A stretch of DNA of 64,000 nucleotides, from the NCBI RefSeq assembly GCF_017874595.1, contig NZ_JAGILA010000005.1, positions 124,001 to 188,000 of the forward strand. The letters run 5' to 3'. Made by a program: the position numbers and the translations under genes. This DNA comes from Sinorhizobium kostiense. GTDB taxonomy: Bacteria > Pseudomonadota > Alphaproteobacteria > Rhizobiales > Rhizobiaceae. The notes beneath the pieces are model-generated. The model was given only the letters and a program-made list of their open reading frames with translations, did no database searches and was not told the origin of the DNA. This document shows, one piece after another, positions 8,641-18,917 of the stretch (within the stretch, counting starts at the first letter, position 1; each line of letters begins with the position of its first letter).

Positions 8641-8975
8641 GCCCCACCCCAATATATTCGAATACTCCAACCCGTCCGGACGCATGTGTTGCGGACTTAG
8701 TGGATGCTTGCCAGGATGATGGATGGGAAAGGTTAAATCCCGATTAACTACAAAAATTTACCCTGAACATTAACTTTCGCCAGTATTGGCAGAACGGGAG
8801 GTGGGACCGGTATTTCAACCACCGACTTGGATGCACCGATCCGACGCCGCGACGATGAAACTGGCAAGGCGACGCGGTCAGCAGAGGGGGTACCCCGCCG
8901 CAAGGTTTTTCAAAGCTGCGGCGCCGCCTGCCGTCTGGATGACTGGTGGCGCCGCGGAACCTGAAGAGCGACGGA
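8641..8975. other. intergenic region between outer-membrane gene and glmM
   Basis: 335 bases that hold the promoter region of the minus-strand barrel gene, with the CtrA box at 8733-8747, and the 3' flank of glmM. I see no convincing ORF with a ribosome-binding site and no clear terminator for glmM; the inverted GGCGCC sequences near 8920 and 8950 are too far apart to judge. Confidence 0.6.
8733..8747. promoter_or_regulatory. CtrA box upstream of the second outer-membrane protein gene
   Basis: TTAA (8733-8736), ATCCCGA, TTAA (8744-8747) matches the full CtrA consensus exactly and lies about 100 nt upstream of the ATG at 8640. It is the second such box before a barrel gene in this region. Confidence 0.65.
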
Positions 8976-10328
8976 TCAGGCCGCGCTGCGAACGCTGCCG
9001 ATCACATTGACCAACTCATCGACGATGCGTTCGACCTTGCCGCGGTCATCGCCTTCCGCCATCACGCGGATCAGCGGTTCGGTGCCTGAGGGACGAATGA
9101 GGAGGCGGCCACTCCTGGCGAGTTCCGCCTCGGCATCGGCGATCGCTTGCCGCACGGCGTCATGCTCCAGCGGCTTGCCGGCGGAAACGCGCACGTTCTT
9201 TAGCACTTGCGGCACCGGCTCGAATCGCTGGCAAACCTCGCTGACGGACTTGCCCTGCCGCTTGACCACGGCGAGTATTTGCAGTGCCGCCACAAGGCCA
9301 TCGCCGGTCGTGCCGAAGTCGGAGAGCACGATGTGGCCCGACTGCTCACCGCCGACATTCAGTCCGTCCTGGCGCATCTGCTCGACAACATAGCGGTCGC
9401 CGACCTTGGTGCGGTGCAGCTTGAGTCCGCGTGCCTGCAAGTATCGCTCGAGGCCTAGGTTCGACATGACTGTGGCGGCAATGCCGCCGCCCTGGAGCAT
9501 GCCGTCGGCAGCCCAACTGTCGGCGATCACCGCCATCAGTTGGTCGCCGTCGATCACTTTGCCGGTTTCATCGACGATCAATACCCGGTCGGCATCGCCA
9601 TCCAGCGCTATGCCGATGTCCGCCCTCACCTCGTGAACCTTCTTCTGCAGTGCCGCCGGATGGGTCGAGCCGCATTCGAGGTTGATGTTGACGCCGTTCG
9701 GCTCGGTGCCGATCGTCACCACTTCGGCGCCGAGCTCCCAGAGCGCGGACGGAGCGACCTTGTAGGCAGCGCCGTTGGCGCAGTCGATAGCGATCCGCAG
9801 CCCCTGCAGAGTCACGTCGCGCGGAAGCGTGCGTTTCGCCTGTTCGATATAGCGATATATGTCGCCGTCGACGCGCTTGGCGCGGCCGATATCCTCAGGC
9901 TTGGCAAGCTGCGAGGACATGTCCTGTTCGAGCAGTTCCTCGATCTTCTCCTCTATCCCGTCGGAAAGCTTGTAGCCGTCAGGCCCGAAAAGTTTGATGC
10001 CGTTGTCGCGGAAGGGGTTGTGAGAGGCGGAGATCATCACGCCGATGTCGGCGCGTAGTGACCGCGTCAGCATGGCCACGCCGGGCGTCGGGATCGGGCC
10101 GAGCAGGAAGACATCGAGCCCTGCGGCGGTAAAGCCGGCGACCATCGCGTTTTCAAGCATGTAGCCCGAAAGACGCGTGTCCTTGCCGATCACCACCCGG
10201 TGGCGGTGGGCGCCGTTGCGGAAAATCGTCCCGACGGCAATGCCGACCCGCATCGCAAGATCCGGCGTCATCGGAAAAATATTGGACTGGCCGCGGATAC
10301 CGTCGGTGCCGAAATATTTGCGCTTCAT
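8976..10328 (-). CDS. glmM: phosphoglucosamine mutase
   Basis: Interconverts glucosamine-6-phosphate and glucosamine-1-phosphate on the way to UDP-GlcNAc for peptidoglycan and lipopolysaccharide. The 450-residue product begins [16 protein letters not shown]. The phosphoserine loop [14 protein letters not shown] places the catalytic serine at residue 102. The metal-binding loop is DGDADR, and [12 protein letters not shown] near the C-terminus binds the sugar phosphate. The start at 10328 is the family start; an in-frame ATG at 10406 would add 26 unrelated residues. It follows ftsH on the same strand but is separated from it by 357 nt and a strong terminator, so it needs its own promoter. Confidence 0.97.
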   Translation of the reverse strand: MKRKYFGTDGIRGQSNIFPMTPDLAMRVGIAVGTIFRNGAHRHRVVIGKDTRLSGYMLENAMVAGFTAAGLDVFLLGPIPTPGVAMLTRSLRADIGVMISASHNPFRDNGIKLFGPDGYKLSDGIEEKIEELLEQDMSSQLAKPEDIGRAKRVDGDIYRYIEQAKRTLPRDVTLQGLRIAIDCANGAAYKVAPSALWELGAEVVTIGTEPNGVNINLECGSTHPAALQKKVHEVRADIGIALDGDADRVLIVDETGKVIDGDQLMAVIADSWAADGMLQGGGIAATVMSNLGLERYLQARGLKLHRTKVGDRYVVEQMRQDGLNVGGEQSGHIVLSDFGTTGDGLVAALQILAVVKRQGKSVSEVCQRFEPVPQVLKNVRVSAGKPLEHDAVRQAIADAEAELARSGRLLIRPSGTEPLIRVMAEGDDRGKVERIVDELVNVIGSVRSAA

Positions 10329-10685
10329 AAAAACTCCATCGTCCTGCTTCTGCAGGATTTCTTTCGTAGCCCGCGTTCTGTTGCGTGTTCCTCGGTTGGT
10401 CTTCATGCCCGGGACCTCGCCTGCAGCCCTTGTTGCGGAAGAGATGAGCGGCGATTTCCGCTCTCTGCTCCGGCCTTCATGCCATGCAACTCCCCGTCAA
10501 AACACGAATTGAGGCGGCTTTGCGCCATCTTTGGCACATATGCACAACAAACGGCAGCAATCCTATCATCAGAAATCATTACACCGCGTTACCAACTGCG
10601 CTGAAGTAAGGCTGACCTCCAAAAAAGGCCGCCGCTTCCGTGGAAGCGGCGGCCTTCGAAGCCAATTGATGTTCCACAGCTGGCG
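10329..10685. other. ftsH-glmM intergenic region
   Basis: 357 bases with the ftsH terminator at one end and the glmM upstream region at the other. No supported gene is seen. Confidence 0.6.
10621..10654 (-). terminator. intrinsic terminator of ftsH
   Basis: On the minus strand a near-perfect 12-13 bp GC stem (plus-strand 10627-10639 with 10642-10654) is followed by TTTTTT (10626-10621). It lies 32 nt past the ftsH stop and separates ftsH from glmM. Confidence 0.93.
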
Positions 10686-12623
10686 TTACTGAGGCTGCGG
10701 TTCGAAGCCGCCCTCGGGTTCTTCGCCCTTGGCCCCGACTTCCTTCTTCGTGCCGGCAGACGGGACCGCGGAACCACGGTGCGGCGGCGTGTCGTCGCCG
10801 AGATCGCGTGCCGGCTTCTCGCCGCGTATGAGCGCCTTGATCTCGTCGCCGGTCAGCGTCTCGTATTCCAGCAACCCCTCGGCAAGGGCCACGAATTCGT
10901 GGTGCTTTTCCGTCAGGATCTTGCGCGCCGCTTCATAGGCGTCGTCGATCAGGCGACGGATCTCGTTGTCGATCTTCTGGGCGGTCGCTTCCGATACATT
11001 CTTCTGCTGTGCGACGGAATGACCGAGGAAGACCTCCTGCTGGTTTTCACCATAAGCGACCTGACCGAGCTGGTCGGAGAAGCCCCATTGCGTGACCATA
11101 GCCCGCGCGAGCTTCGTCGCCTGCTCGATATCGGAGGAAGCCCCGGAAGTGATGTTCTCCTTGCCGAAGGTCAGTTCCTCGGCAACCCGCCCGCCCATCA
11201 TGATTGCAAGGCGCGAGATCATCCACTTGTAGCTCATCGAATAGCGGTCGCCCTCGGGCAATTGCATCACCATGCCGAGAGCGCGGCCACGCGGAATAAT
11301 GGTCGCCTTGTGGAGCGGATCGGCCGAGGGGACATTGAGGGCCACGATCGCGTGGCCGGCCTCGTGGTAGGCGGTGAGCTTCTTCTCGGCCTCGGTCATG
11401 GCGGAGGAACGGCGCTCCGCGCCCATCATGATCTTGTCCTTGGCGTCCTCGAACTCCTGCATGGTGACGAGGCGCTTGTTGCGCCGCGCCGCCATCAGTG
11501 CCGCCTCGTTGACGAGATTCATGAGATCCGCGCCGGAGAAGCCGGGCGTGCCCCGGGCAAGCACCTTGAGATCGACATTCGGCGCAAGCGGCACGTTGCG
11601 AATATGCACCTTGAGGATCCGTTCGCGGCCGTTGATGTCCGGGTTCGGCACGACGACCTGGCGGTCGAAGCGGCCCGGGCGCAACAGCGCCGGATCGAGC
11701 ACGTCGGGACGGTTCGTCGCAGCGATAAGGATAATCCCCTCATTCGCCTCGAAGCCGTCCATCTCGACCAGCAATTGGTTCAGCGTCTGCTCGCGCTCGT
11801 CGTTGCCGCCGCCGAGGCCCGCGCCGCGGTGACGGCCGACCGCGTCGATCTCGTCGATGAAGATGATGCAGGGTGCATTCTTCTTCGCTTGCTCGAACAT
11901 GTCGCGGACGCGCGATGCACCGACACCGACGAACATCTCGACGAAATCCGAGCCGGAGATGGTGAAGAAGGGGACGTTCGCCTCGCCCGCGACGGAGCGG
12001 GCAAGCAACGTCTTACCGGTGCCGGGCGGGCCGACGAGCAGCACGCCGCGCGGGATGCGACCGCCGAGCCGCTGGAACTTCTGCGGGTCGCGCAGGAATT
12101 CGACGATTTCCTCGAGGTCCTGCTTGGCTTCATCGACGCCGGCGACATCCTCGAAGGTCACGCGGCCGTGCGCTTCGGTCAGGAGCTTTGCCTTGGACTT
12201 GCCAAACCCCATCGCGCCACGCGATCCGCCTTGCATCTGACGCATGAAGAACAGCCAGACGCCGAGGATCAACAACATCGGCAGAAGAGTTCCGATGTAG
12301 CTCAGGAAGCCGGAGGAGCCGTCGGTCTCGGGGCGAACGGTGACGGTGACGTCCTTGGCTTCAAGCCGCTCCGTCAGAGCTGTATCGACGGCAGGCGCAT
12401 AGGTCTGGAAGGTCGCGCCGCTTTCGGAATAGCTGCCGATCACCTTGGAGCCGGTAATCACCACTTCCTTGACGCGATTGGAGTCGACGTCCTTCAGGAA
12501 CTGCGAGAAGGGAATTTCGCGCGAACCCGTGCGCTCGGTGGGCTGCTGGAACATGCTGAATAGCGCAATCAGGAGAAGCGCTATGATTGCCCAGAGGGCA
12601 AAATTTCGAAAATTAGGGTTCAT
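10686..12623 (-). CDS. ftsH: ATP-dependent zinc metalloprotease FtsH
   Basis: Inner-membrane AAA+ protease that extracts and degrades membrane proteins and some regulators. The 645-residue protein has a membrane segment at about residues 10-24 and a second at about 106-126 ([15 protein letters not shown]). The AAA domain shows Walker A GPPGTGKT near 197, Walker [12 protein letters not shown] and the pore motif [10 protein letters not shown]. The zinc site HEAGH is near 418. The C-terminal tail is Pro/Gly/Glu-rich (GGFEPQPQ). It is 98 nt downstream of tilS, the common rhizobial order, and ends in a strong terminator. Confidence 0.98.
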   Translation of the reverse strand: MNPNFRNFALWAIIALLLIALFSMFQQPTERTGSREIPFSQFLKDVDSNRVKEVVITGSKVIGSYSESGATFQTYAPAVDTALTERLEAKDVTVTVRPETDGSSGFLSYIGTLLPMLLILGVWLFFMRQMQGGSRGAMGFGKSKAKLLTEAHGRVTFEDVAGVDEAKQDLEEIVEFLRDPQKFQRLGGRIPRGVLLVGPPGTGKTLLARSVAGEANVPFFTISGSDFVEMFVGVGASRVRDMFEQAKKNAPCIIFIDEIDAVGRHRGAGLGGGNDEREQTLNQLLVEMDGFEANEGIILIAATNRPDVLDPALLRPGRFDRQVVVPNPDINGRERILKVHIRNVPLAPNVDLKVLARGTPGFSGADLMNLVNEAALMAARRNKRLVTMQEFEDAKDKIMMGAERRSSAMTEAEKKLTAYHEAGHAIVALNVPSADPLHKATIIPRGRALGMVMQLPEGDRYSMSYKWMISRLAIMMGGRVAEELTFGKENITSGASSDIEQATKLARAMVTQWGFSDQLGQVAYGENQQEVFLGHSVAQQKNVSEATAQKIDNEIRRLIDDAYEAARKILTEKHHEFVALAEGLLEYETLTGDEIKALIRGEKPARDLGDDTPPHRGSAVPSAGTKKEVGAKGEEPEGGFEPQPQ

Positions 12624-12721
12624 CGAACTCCCCGGAACCTCCGCAGCCGGGCCTTCGCCGGGCTACACTCTTGTTCCCTAACATAGGGTTCCGCCGCTGC
12701 CTTGCCAAGGCAAACCGCCGG

Positions 12722-14056
12722 CTACCCTTCCAATTCCGTCAAAACATCGTGAACCGGCGGCGCGGGGTATCGATCGCGACCGAACAGCACGGCGATGGCA
12801 TCCGCCATAATCCTGTCGAAACCCGGCAAAAAGGTGTCGTAAAGCCCTATGCGGCACTCTACCTTCGCCGTGTCGCCTCCGGTGTTTCCGGCCTCCGCTG
12901 GCACAATGTGAGGTGCCACTTGCGAAGCCCTCATGGCAACCCCCTTCGGCAAGCCTGCGTCAATAAGCCTCTGCTGCCAAACGCCGCCGTCCCCCGCGCT
13001 CACAGTCAGGGCGGAATCCAGGCTGGCAATGGTGAAGCGGCCGTCCCAGAGCCCACGCTCGCCCGGCCTAAGATCGAGCACGGGAAGATTGCGCGGCTCG
13101 CGATAGAGATAAAGGCCGCTCGAACGGCGGTCGAAGACCACCCGCGCTGCCGTCATCCGGCCAGGATGGTCCGATTTCAGAAAGCCGGAGAGCCGCTTGA
13201 CCGTCGCACCCGCGGGCAGGTGATCGCGCCCGCCGAGGACTGCGGCGAGCGACATCATCCCCCGACACCAGTCCGGGTCGTCCATCTTTCCCGCCAGCGG
13301 CACGGCAATCTCGGCGACCAGGGCGCCATATACACGGACGTGCCCGCTGATCAGGGCCGCAGCCCTTACCGACGAGGCGGAGCGCTGCGCGGCGCTCCAG
13401 CGCAGTGCCGGCACATCGCCGGACGCTGCAAGATCGGCACGCACGCGGGCCCGCTCGAACACGGGATTGACGTTGCTTGGATCGTCGGACCAGCCCACGC
13501 CCTCCGCTTCGAGGAAGGCGCGGATCGCAGTGCGGCGCAAGCCGAGGAACGGTCTAAGGACCCAGATCCTCCGCCCGTAGAGCACGGTTGCCGCCATTCC
13601 TGCGCCGCCCTGGCCTTGCCCGCCTTCAGCGCCGCGCGCACCGCGCATCGCGATCGTCTCGTATTGGTCGTCGAGCGTGTGCCCGGTGGCGATGCATTCG
13701 GCACCGAGCGCGCCAGCCGCTTCGGCGAGCAGTTCGTAGCGCTTATTGCGCGCCGCGGCCTGAAGGCCGGTCCTGGGCTTATCGCCTTCCCAGCGATAGA
13801 TGCGGTGGGGAACGCCTAGCGAAGTGCAGAAAGCACCAACCGCCTCGGCTTCACTTGCGGACTCCGGCCGCAAGCGGTGGTCTATCGTGCAGGCAACGAG
13901 CGAAAAGCCCTTCCGCGCCTCCGTCTGACTCGCATGGTGAAGTGCGAGAAGGAGACCCTTGGAATCGCTGCCGCCGGACACGGCGACGAGAAGCCTGCGA
14001 GGTTCTATAAAGGAATTGAGAAAAATTCTGGCCGCGTCGAGAACGGCGTCGGACAT
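12722..14056 (-). CDS. tilS: tRNA(Ile)-lysidine synthase
   Basis: Adds lysine to C34 of tRNA-Ile(CAU) using ATP, changing its decoding to AUA. The 444-residue product has the N-type ATP pyrophosphatase loop SGGSDS at residues 27-32, then DHRLRPES and ATGHTLDDQYETIAMRGARG, as expected for TilS. The C-terminal part is long and weakly conserved. It starts 9 nt after the cpoB stop, so the two are likely co-transcribed. Confidence 0.93.
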   Translation of the reverse strand: MSDAVLDAARIFLNSFIEPRRLLVAVSGGSDSKGLLLALHHASQTEARKGFSLVACTIDHRLRPESASEAEAVGAFCTSLGVPHRIYRWEGDKPRTGLQAAARNKRYELLAEAAGALGAECIATGHTLDDQYETIAMRGARGAEGGQGQGGAGMAATVLYGRRIWVLRPFLGLRRTAIRAFLEAEGVGWSDDPSNVNPVFERARVRADLAASGDVPALRWSAAQRSASSVRAAALISGHVRVYGALVAEIAVPLAGKMDDPDWCRGMMSLAAVLGGRDHLPAGATVKRLSGFLKSDHPGRMTAARVVFDRRSSGLYLYREPRNLPVLDLRPGERGLWDGRFTIASLDSALTVSAGDGGVWQQRLIDAGLPKGVAMRASQVAPHIVPAEAGNTGGDTAKVECRIGLYDTFLPGFDRIMADAIAVLFGRDRYPAPPVHDVLTELEG

Positions 14057-14065
14057 GGATTGGCC

Positions 14066-15082
14066 TCAGCAGCCGAAACGGCTCTGCTCGCTGGCGACCT
14101 TCGCCTTCACGGCGGCCGATGCCTTGGGATAACGCTTGTTCACCTCGCGCAGTGTTGCGCAGGCGGTTTCCTTGTTATCGACGGCGCCAAGCGACATTCC
14201 GAGCTTCAGCAGCATTTCCGGTGCCTTGGGCGACTTGCCATAGGTTTGGTGGGCGTTGAGGAAAGTCTTCGCCGCTTCGTTGTATTTGCCTTGCGAATAT
14301 TGCGCTTCGCCCATCCAGAAGCTGGCGTCCGCTGCCTTGTCGCCCTCCGGGAAAGCCTCGAGATACCCGCGAAATTCCTGCTCGGCCATGCCATAATCGC
14401 CGGAAAGCACATGGCTATAGCCGGACTGATAGAGATCGCCAGCATTGCCGAGCGAAGCCGTCTGCTGGCCGTCTGCCCCATTGTTGCCGCCGAAACCGGT
14501 GCCGCTCTGGTCGGCCACGCCCGTTTCGACGCCCGGCAGCGTGGCATTGGCGCCCGGTTCGGCCTCCGCCGTGGCCCCGATCGGATTGCCGTTCTCGTCG
14601 AAAACGATCTGGCCGAGCGTGGTCGGCGGCGCTGCAGCGCCGGGCGTTGCCGATGATGTCGTGGCCATATCGCCGTTGTCGGGCGCAGCCGTTGCCGGGC
14701 TGTCCGTCACCTCGGGGGTGACGGATGCCTGGTCGCCGGACTTCGGCGCGTCGAGCGCGCCGCTTTTCTGCGTGGAGGACTTGCCGTTTTCGAGATCCTG
14801 GAAGCGGAACTCGTTGTCCTCCTGGAACTTCCGGATCTGCTCCTGCATCTGCAGGATCTGGAAGCTCATTTCCTCGATACGCCCGTTGAGCGAGCGGATC
14901 TGTTCCTCGAGCTGGCCGATCCGACCCACGTCGGCCGATTGCACTTTCATCACCGGCAAGTCGCCTTTACCGGCTCCAGTCGTCCGAGCAAGGAGCCCGG
15001 AAAGCGGCATGGCATTGGCCGTTGGGCCGAGCCCCGAAAGGGCCGTCAGACCAATCAGTCCTGCCACGACAAATTTCTTCAT
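14066..15082 (-). CDS. cpoB: Tol-Pal coordinator of peptidoglycan synthesis, CpoB/YbgF
   Basis: Periplasmic protein that links the Tol-Pal machine to peptidoglycan synthesis during division. The 338-residue product opens with a signal peptide (MKKFVVAGLIGLTALSGLGP). A coiled coil follows at about residues 40-85 (IGQLEEQIRSLNGRIEEM), then a Pro/Ala/Thr-rich linker of about 100 residues. The C-terminal TPR region contains LYQSGYSHVLSGDYGMAEQEF and FWMGEAQYSQGKYNEAAK. Start at 15082 because the signal peptide begins there; the in-frame ATG at 15169 adds an unrelated leader. It is separated from pal by a terminator and so has its own promoter in 15083-15207. Confidence 0.92.
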   Translation of the reverse strand: MKKFVVAGLIGLTALSGLGPTANAMPLSGLLARTTGAGKGDLPVMKVQSADVGRIGQLEEQIRSLNGRIEEMSFQILQMQEQIRKFQEDNEFRFQDLENGKSSTQKSGALDAPKSGDQASVTPEVTDSPATAAPDNGDMATTSSATPGAAAPPTTLGQIVFDENGNPIGATAEAEPGANATLPGVETGVADQSGTGFGGNNGADGQQTASLGNAGDLYQSGYSHVLSGDYGMAEQEFRGYLEAFPEGDKAADASFWMGEAQYSQGKYNEAAKTFLNAHQTYGKSPKAPEMLLKLGMSLGAVDNKETACATLREVNKRYPKASAAVKAKVASEQSRFGC

Positions 15083-15207
15083 CCCAATTGTCCTGTTCGA
15101 TACGGATTTACTCGCACCCCCGACCGCCATCTTGGCGGTTCCATGGGGGCGAGCCGCACAGTTTTCCAATTGCGGTGAAAAAGCAACGGAGTTCGGCCAA
15201 AGTGTGG

Positions 15208-15236
15208 TAAAAAAGAAAAGGCGGCCTGAGCCGCCC
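15208..15236 (-). terminator. intrinsic terminator of pal
   Basis: On the minus strand GGCGGC (15235-15230), TCAG and GCCGCC (15225-15220) are followed by TTTTCTTTTTT. It is 30 nt past the pal stop. Confidence 0.88.
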
Positions 15237-15265
15237 TTCCATAATCGCGATTTGCAGGCTGAAAA

Positions 15266-15796
15266 TCAGCTTCCGGCGCCGCCGAGAACGGTGACGGCGC
15301 GGCGGTTCTGCGACCAGCAGGAGATATCGTCGCAAACGGCGACCGGCTTTTCCTTGCCGTAGGAGATCGTGCGCATGCGGTTGGCCGGAACGCCGCGGCT
15401 GATTAGATAGTCGCGCGTCGCGGCGGCGCGGCGGGCGCCGAGCGCGAGGTTGTATTCGCGCGTGCCGCGTTCGTCGGCATGCCCTTCGACGGTGATCGCG
15501 TAATTGGGATACTTCGCCAGCCATTGGGCCTGACGATCGAGCGTGGCCTGTGCGTCGGCGCGGATCGAGCTCGAATCAGTATCGAAGAAGATGCGGTCGC
15601 CGACATTGACGGTGAAATCCTGCTGCGAACCCGGGGTTGCCGCACCTGCGCCAAGGCCGAGGCCGGCGGCATCGTTCGGCAGATTCTTCTTCGACGCGCA
15701 GCCGGCGACGGCAAGCGTCATAACGAGGGCGATCATGACCGGATTGCGGGCAATGGTCTGCAGTCGGCTTGCGGCCGGGGTGTCAATTCGGCTCAT
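15266..15796 (-). CDS. pal: peptidoglycan-associated lipoprotein Pal
   Basis: Outer-membrane lipoprotein that binds peptidoglycan through its OmpA-like domain and works with TolB and TolA. The 176-residue product has a lipobox ending VAGC with the lipidated cysteine at residue 33. The OmpA-like domain shows FFDTDSSSI, ITVEGHADERGTREYNLALG and RMRTISYGKEKP. Start at 15796 (MSRIDTPAAS); upstream in-frame sequence gives no better signal. The 237-nt gap to tolB contains a near-CtrA sequence, TTAA-N7-TCAA at 15871-15885, one base off consensus, which may serve a separate pal promoter. Confidence 0.96.
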   Translation of the reverse strand: MSRIDTPAASRLQTIARNPVMIALVMTLAVAGCASKKNLPNDAAGLGLGAGAATPGSQQDFTVNVGDRIFFDTDSSSIRADAQATLDRQAQWLAKYPNYAITVEGHADERGTREYNLALGARRAAATRDYLISRGVPANRMRTISYGKEKPVAVCDDISCWSQNRRAVTVLGGAGS

Positions 15797-16033
15797 GGGG
15801 CCGGGTCTCCTTGAGGACTGTCTAAGAGAAGTGTCTGAATTCACGGTTGCCAGACTGTAACCGGGGGCGGTTAATTGCTCTTCAATGGATATGGTTAACA
15901 AATCGACAATTTGCGTCGGAGGCCTGCTAGACCAGCACTTTGCGGCGAGAAAGCGGCACATTCGCCACAATCCCCGCCGCGTCTGTGGAAAGCTTTTGGA
16001 CAAACGCGCGATGCGCGCGACGCCGCCTCCCGC

Positions 16034-17341
16034 CTACTCCATCAGCGGCGACCAGGCAGGGTCGGACGCAAAACCCTGCGTCGGAATGAGCTGCTCGTTG
16101 TAGCCCGTCAGGTCGATGGAATAGAGCTGGGGCCCGCCGGCGCCGGCGTTCTGGCGGAAGAACATCAGCACGCGGCCGTTCGGCGCCCAGGTCGGACCTT
16201 CATTGTGGAAGCCCGTAGTCAAGATGCGCTCGCCCGAACCGTCCGGCTTCATGACGCCGATCGAGAACTTGCCGCCTGACTGCTTGGTAAACGCGATGAG
16301 GTCGCCGCGCGGAGACCAGACCGGCGTGGAATAGGAGCCGTCGCCAAAGGAAATACGCGTCTGGCCGGAGCCATCGGCCCCCATGACGTAGAGCTGCTGC
16401 TTGCCGCCGCGATCGCTTTCGAAGACGACCCGGCTGCCGTCCGGCGAATAGGACGGAGAAGTATCGATCGCGGCCGTGTTGGTCAGCCGCGTTGTCGTGC
16501 GCGAGCGCAGGTCCATCGTGTAGATATTGGCATTGCCGTCCTGCTGAAGGCTCATGATCACCCGCTGCCCGTCCGGCGAGAAGCGCGGCGCGAACGTCAT
16601 TCCCGGGAAGTTGCCGACCACCTCACGTTGTCCGGTCTCGAGCTGCAGCAGGTAAACGCGCGGCTGCTGGTTCTCGAACGACATGTAGGTGATTTCCTGG
16701 CGGTTCGGCGAGAAGCGCGGGGTGAGGACGATGTCGTTGGAATTGGTCAGCGCGCGAGCATTGGCCCCATCCTGGTCCATGATGGCGAGCTGGCGCTTGC
16801 GCGCATTCTTCGGTCCGCTCTCGGCGACGTAGACGACCCGGGTATCGAAATAACCCTTCTCGCCGGTAATCCGCTCATAGATCGCATCGGCGATGATATG
16901 GGCGACGCGGCGCCAGTTTTCCGGCTGGGTGAAAAACTGCTGGCCAAGCATCTGCTGCCCGGCGAAGGTGTCCCACAGACGGAATTCTGCCTTCAGCCGT
17001 CCATCACCCTCCTGGGTAACGCGGCCGGTGACGAGTGCCTGGGCGTTGATCACCTTCCAGTCTTCGAAGCGCGGGGCGCCATCTGGATTGGAAATCTTCT
17101 CGATGAACGCGCCCTTGTCTATAGGCGCGAAAAGGCCCGACCGCTTGAGATCGGCGGCAATCACGTCGGAGATCTTCTGGCCGAGTTCACCCTCGAGGAA
17201 GTCCGTGACAGCGATCGGCAGCGGCTCGACGTTGCCCTTGTTGATGTCGATCTCCACAACTGCGTTCGCCGGCGCGGCAAACAGCGCACCTGCAAACATC
17301 AGCATGAGAAGACGGAAAATATTGCGTCTCAGCATTTCCAT
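16034..17341 (-). CDS. tolB: Tol-Pal system protein TolB
   Basis: Periplasmic beta-propeller protein that binds Pal and TolA. The 435-residue product has a signal peptide ([16 protein letters not shown]), an N-terminal domain of about 130 residues, and propeller repeats recognisable as [30 protein letters not shown] and [15 protein letters not shown]. It starts 20 nt after tolA. Two ATGs two codons apart are possible starts, with no effect on the mature protein. Confidence 0.97.
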   Translation of the reverse strand: MEMLRRNIFRLLMLMFAGALFAAPANAVVEIDINKGNVEPLPIAVTDFLEGELGQKISDVIAADLKRSGLFAPIDKGAFIEKISNPDGAPRFEDWKVINAQALVTGRVTQEGDGRLKAEFRLWDTFAGQQMLGQQFFTQPENWRRVAHIIADAIYERITGEKGYFDTRVVYVAESGPKNARKRQLAIMDQDGANARALTNSNDIVLTPRFSPNRQEITYMSFENQQPRVYLLQLETGQREVVGNFPGMTFAPRFSPDGQRVIMSLQQDGNANIYTMDLRSRTTTRLTNTAAIDTSPSYSPDGSRVVFESDRGGKQQLYVMGADGSGQTRISFGDGSYSTPVWSPRGDLIAFTKQSGGKFSIGVMKPDGSGERILTTGFHNEGPTWAPNGRVLMFFRQNAGAGGPQLYSIDLTGYNEQLIPTQGFASDPAWSPLME

Positions 17342-17361
17342 GAAGCCTTTCAGCGTTTCAT

Positions 17362-18432
17362 TTAGAGCATCGAGCTTGGGTCGAAATTGACGACGACCTC
17401 ACTCCACGTGTCGTATTTGTCGGCCGGCAAGCCCTGGAAGGGTGCCGATTTGAGGATAGCGCGTCGCGCGCCACCCATCAGTGCCCGGCGCGCTGCATCG
17501 GAGCCGCCGGTCGCCTCGACTTCCGGTTCTCCAATCAATTCGCCATTCGGGTCGAGTTTCATCCTCACCGTGATGCGGACGTCGGTGGCATCGGCCATGC
17601 CCGGAATGATCGACCAATTGTTCTGGATCTGGCCGCGCAAGGCGTCGATCTCGCTCTGCGAAAGTTTTTCACCGGAGGTCGTCTTCTTGCCGCCAAGCGC
17701 CGCCTCCTCGGTCGAACGCTTGGCGCCGCCGCCGGAGGATTCTTGCTTGTTGAGCAGCGCCGCGATCTCGTCGGCGTTGAAGTCGCTCTCCTTCTGCGAA
17801 CTCGCCTTCTTCTGCTCCTTCTTCGCCTCTTCCTTTTTGCGCTCGGGCGTCTTGGCCGTCTGCGCCGGCTTTTCGACCTTAGGCTTGGCCATCGGCGTCG
17901 GCACCTTCTCAGGCAGGGCTTCGGCCGCCGGATTCTCCGCCGGCGTCTCTTCGGCAGGGGCGGGCTCCGGCTTGGGATCGGGCTCGACCTCCTGCTTCGG
18001 CTCGGGCAGGGCGGCGACTTCCGTTGCCGGTTCGGAGGCAGGCGTCGGCTCTCCGACCTTCTGGATTTCCTCCTTCACCGGATCGGGGCTCGGCGGAGCC
18101 TTCTCCGTCTTTTCCGGGGCAGCCGCCGATTCGTTCTGAAGGGGCTTGGCGTCAGGCTTCGGCGGCGACTTGAGGTCGATGTCGTTGTCACCGACATTCT
18201 CGGCATTCTCGACCGGGTTGGGCTTCTTGGTTGGAACGGGCGATGCCTTTTCCTTAGCCGGCGCTTTTTTGTCGCCCTGCTGGATCTGGGTGATCGATTC
18301 GATCGGCACGATATCGACCGGCAGAGCCTCGACATCCGCGACCTCGAATTCGGCCGGGCTGCCGAGTGACACCAGCGCCCAGGTCAGCACCAGGGCGTGG
18401 AGGACAGCAGATGTGGCAAGACTGCCCTTCAT
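17362..18432 (-). CDS. tolA: cell-envelope integrity protein TolA
   Basis: Inner-membrane protein that spans the periplasm and transmits TolQR motion to TolB-Pal. The 356 residues have one N-terminal membrane helix ([17 protein letters not shown]), a long Pro/Glu/Lys/Ala-rich region (about residues 50-240) in place of the enterobacterial helical domain, and a C-terminal globular domain with [14 protein letters not shown] and [18 protein letters not shown] sequence. It is 9 nt downstream of tolR and 20 nt upstream of tolB. Confidence 0.94.
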   Translation of the reverse strand: MKGSLATSAVLHALVLTWALVSLGSPAEFEVADVEALPVDIVPIESITQIQQGDKKAPAKEKASPVPTKKPNPVENAENVGDNDIDLKSPPKPDAKPLQNESAAAPEKTEKAPPSPDPVKEEIQKVGEPTPASEPATEVAALPEPKQEVEPDPKPEPAPAEETPAENPAAEALPEKVPTPMAKPKVEKPAQTAKTPERKKEEAKKEQKKASSQKESDFNADEIAALLNKQESSGGGAKRSTEEAALGGKKTTSGEKLSQSEIDALRGQIQNNWSIIPGMADATDVRITVRMKLDPNGELIGEPEVEATGGSDAARRALMGGARRAILKSAPFQGLPADKYDTWSEVVVNFDPSSML

Positions 18433-18441
18433 GACCGGAGA

Positions 18442-18894
18442 TCACTTTTCCTGTTCTTGAAGTGTCACAAGCCCGAGATTCTTGAAGCCGGCCGCCGAGA
18501 TGCGCGCCATGACCTTCATCACCGTGCCATAATCGGCGTTGGTGTCTCCACGCACGTAGATGCGCTCGTTATAGCCGGTCGTGGCGATCGCCTCGAGCTT
18601 CGGCACGACCTCGTCAATGCCGATCGGCGTCTCCTGCAGGAAGATCTCGCCGGCCGGATTGACCGAAACGGTGATCGGCTGGGTTTCGGCATTCATCGCC
18701 TTCGCCTGTGTTTCCGGCAGGTCGATCGGCACCCCGACCGTCATCATCGGAGCCGCCACCATGAAGATGATCAACAGCACCAGCATCACGTCGACGAGCG
18801 GCGTCACGTTGATCTCGCTGATCGTGCTTCTCCGGCCGCCGCGCCGGCGGCGACCGCCGCCCGAACCCTTGGCTCCGCCAACTGCCATACCCAT
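18442..18894 (-). CDS. tolR: Tol-Pal motor protein TolR
   Basis: Inner-membrane ExbD/TolR subunit of the proton-driven TolQR motor. The 150-residue protein has a basic glycine-rich N-terminus, then EINVTPLVDVMLVLLIIFMV, a membrane helix whose aspartate (VDVMLVLL) is the conserved proton-binding residue. A periplasmic domain follows. It is 23 nt downstream of tolQ and 9 nt upstream of tolA. Confidence 0.96.
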   Translation of the reverse strand: MGMAVGGAKGSGGGRRRRGGRRSTISEINVTPLVDVMLVLLIIFMVAAPMMTVGVPIDLPETQAKAMNAETQPITVSVNPAGEIFLQETPIGIDEVVPKLEAIATTGYNERIYVRGDTNADYGTVMKVMARISAAGFKNLGLVTLQEQEK

Positions 18895-18917
18895 AAGCGT
18901 TGTCTCCGTGCTCGGGG

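Noticed and set aside
8786..9010. 74-codon plus-strand frame between the outer-membrane gene and glmM
   Set aside because: It runs into glmM antisense, has no convincing ribosome-binding site, and has an Arg/Pro/Ala-rich composition.
10779..12563. 594-codon plus-strand frame opposite ftsH
   Set aside because: The opposite strand encodes a canonical FtsH; the frame is open because of high GC and codon bias. The translation is His/Arg/Asp-rich without domain motifs.
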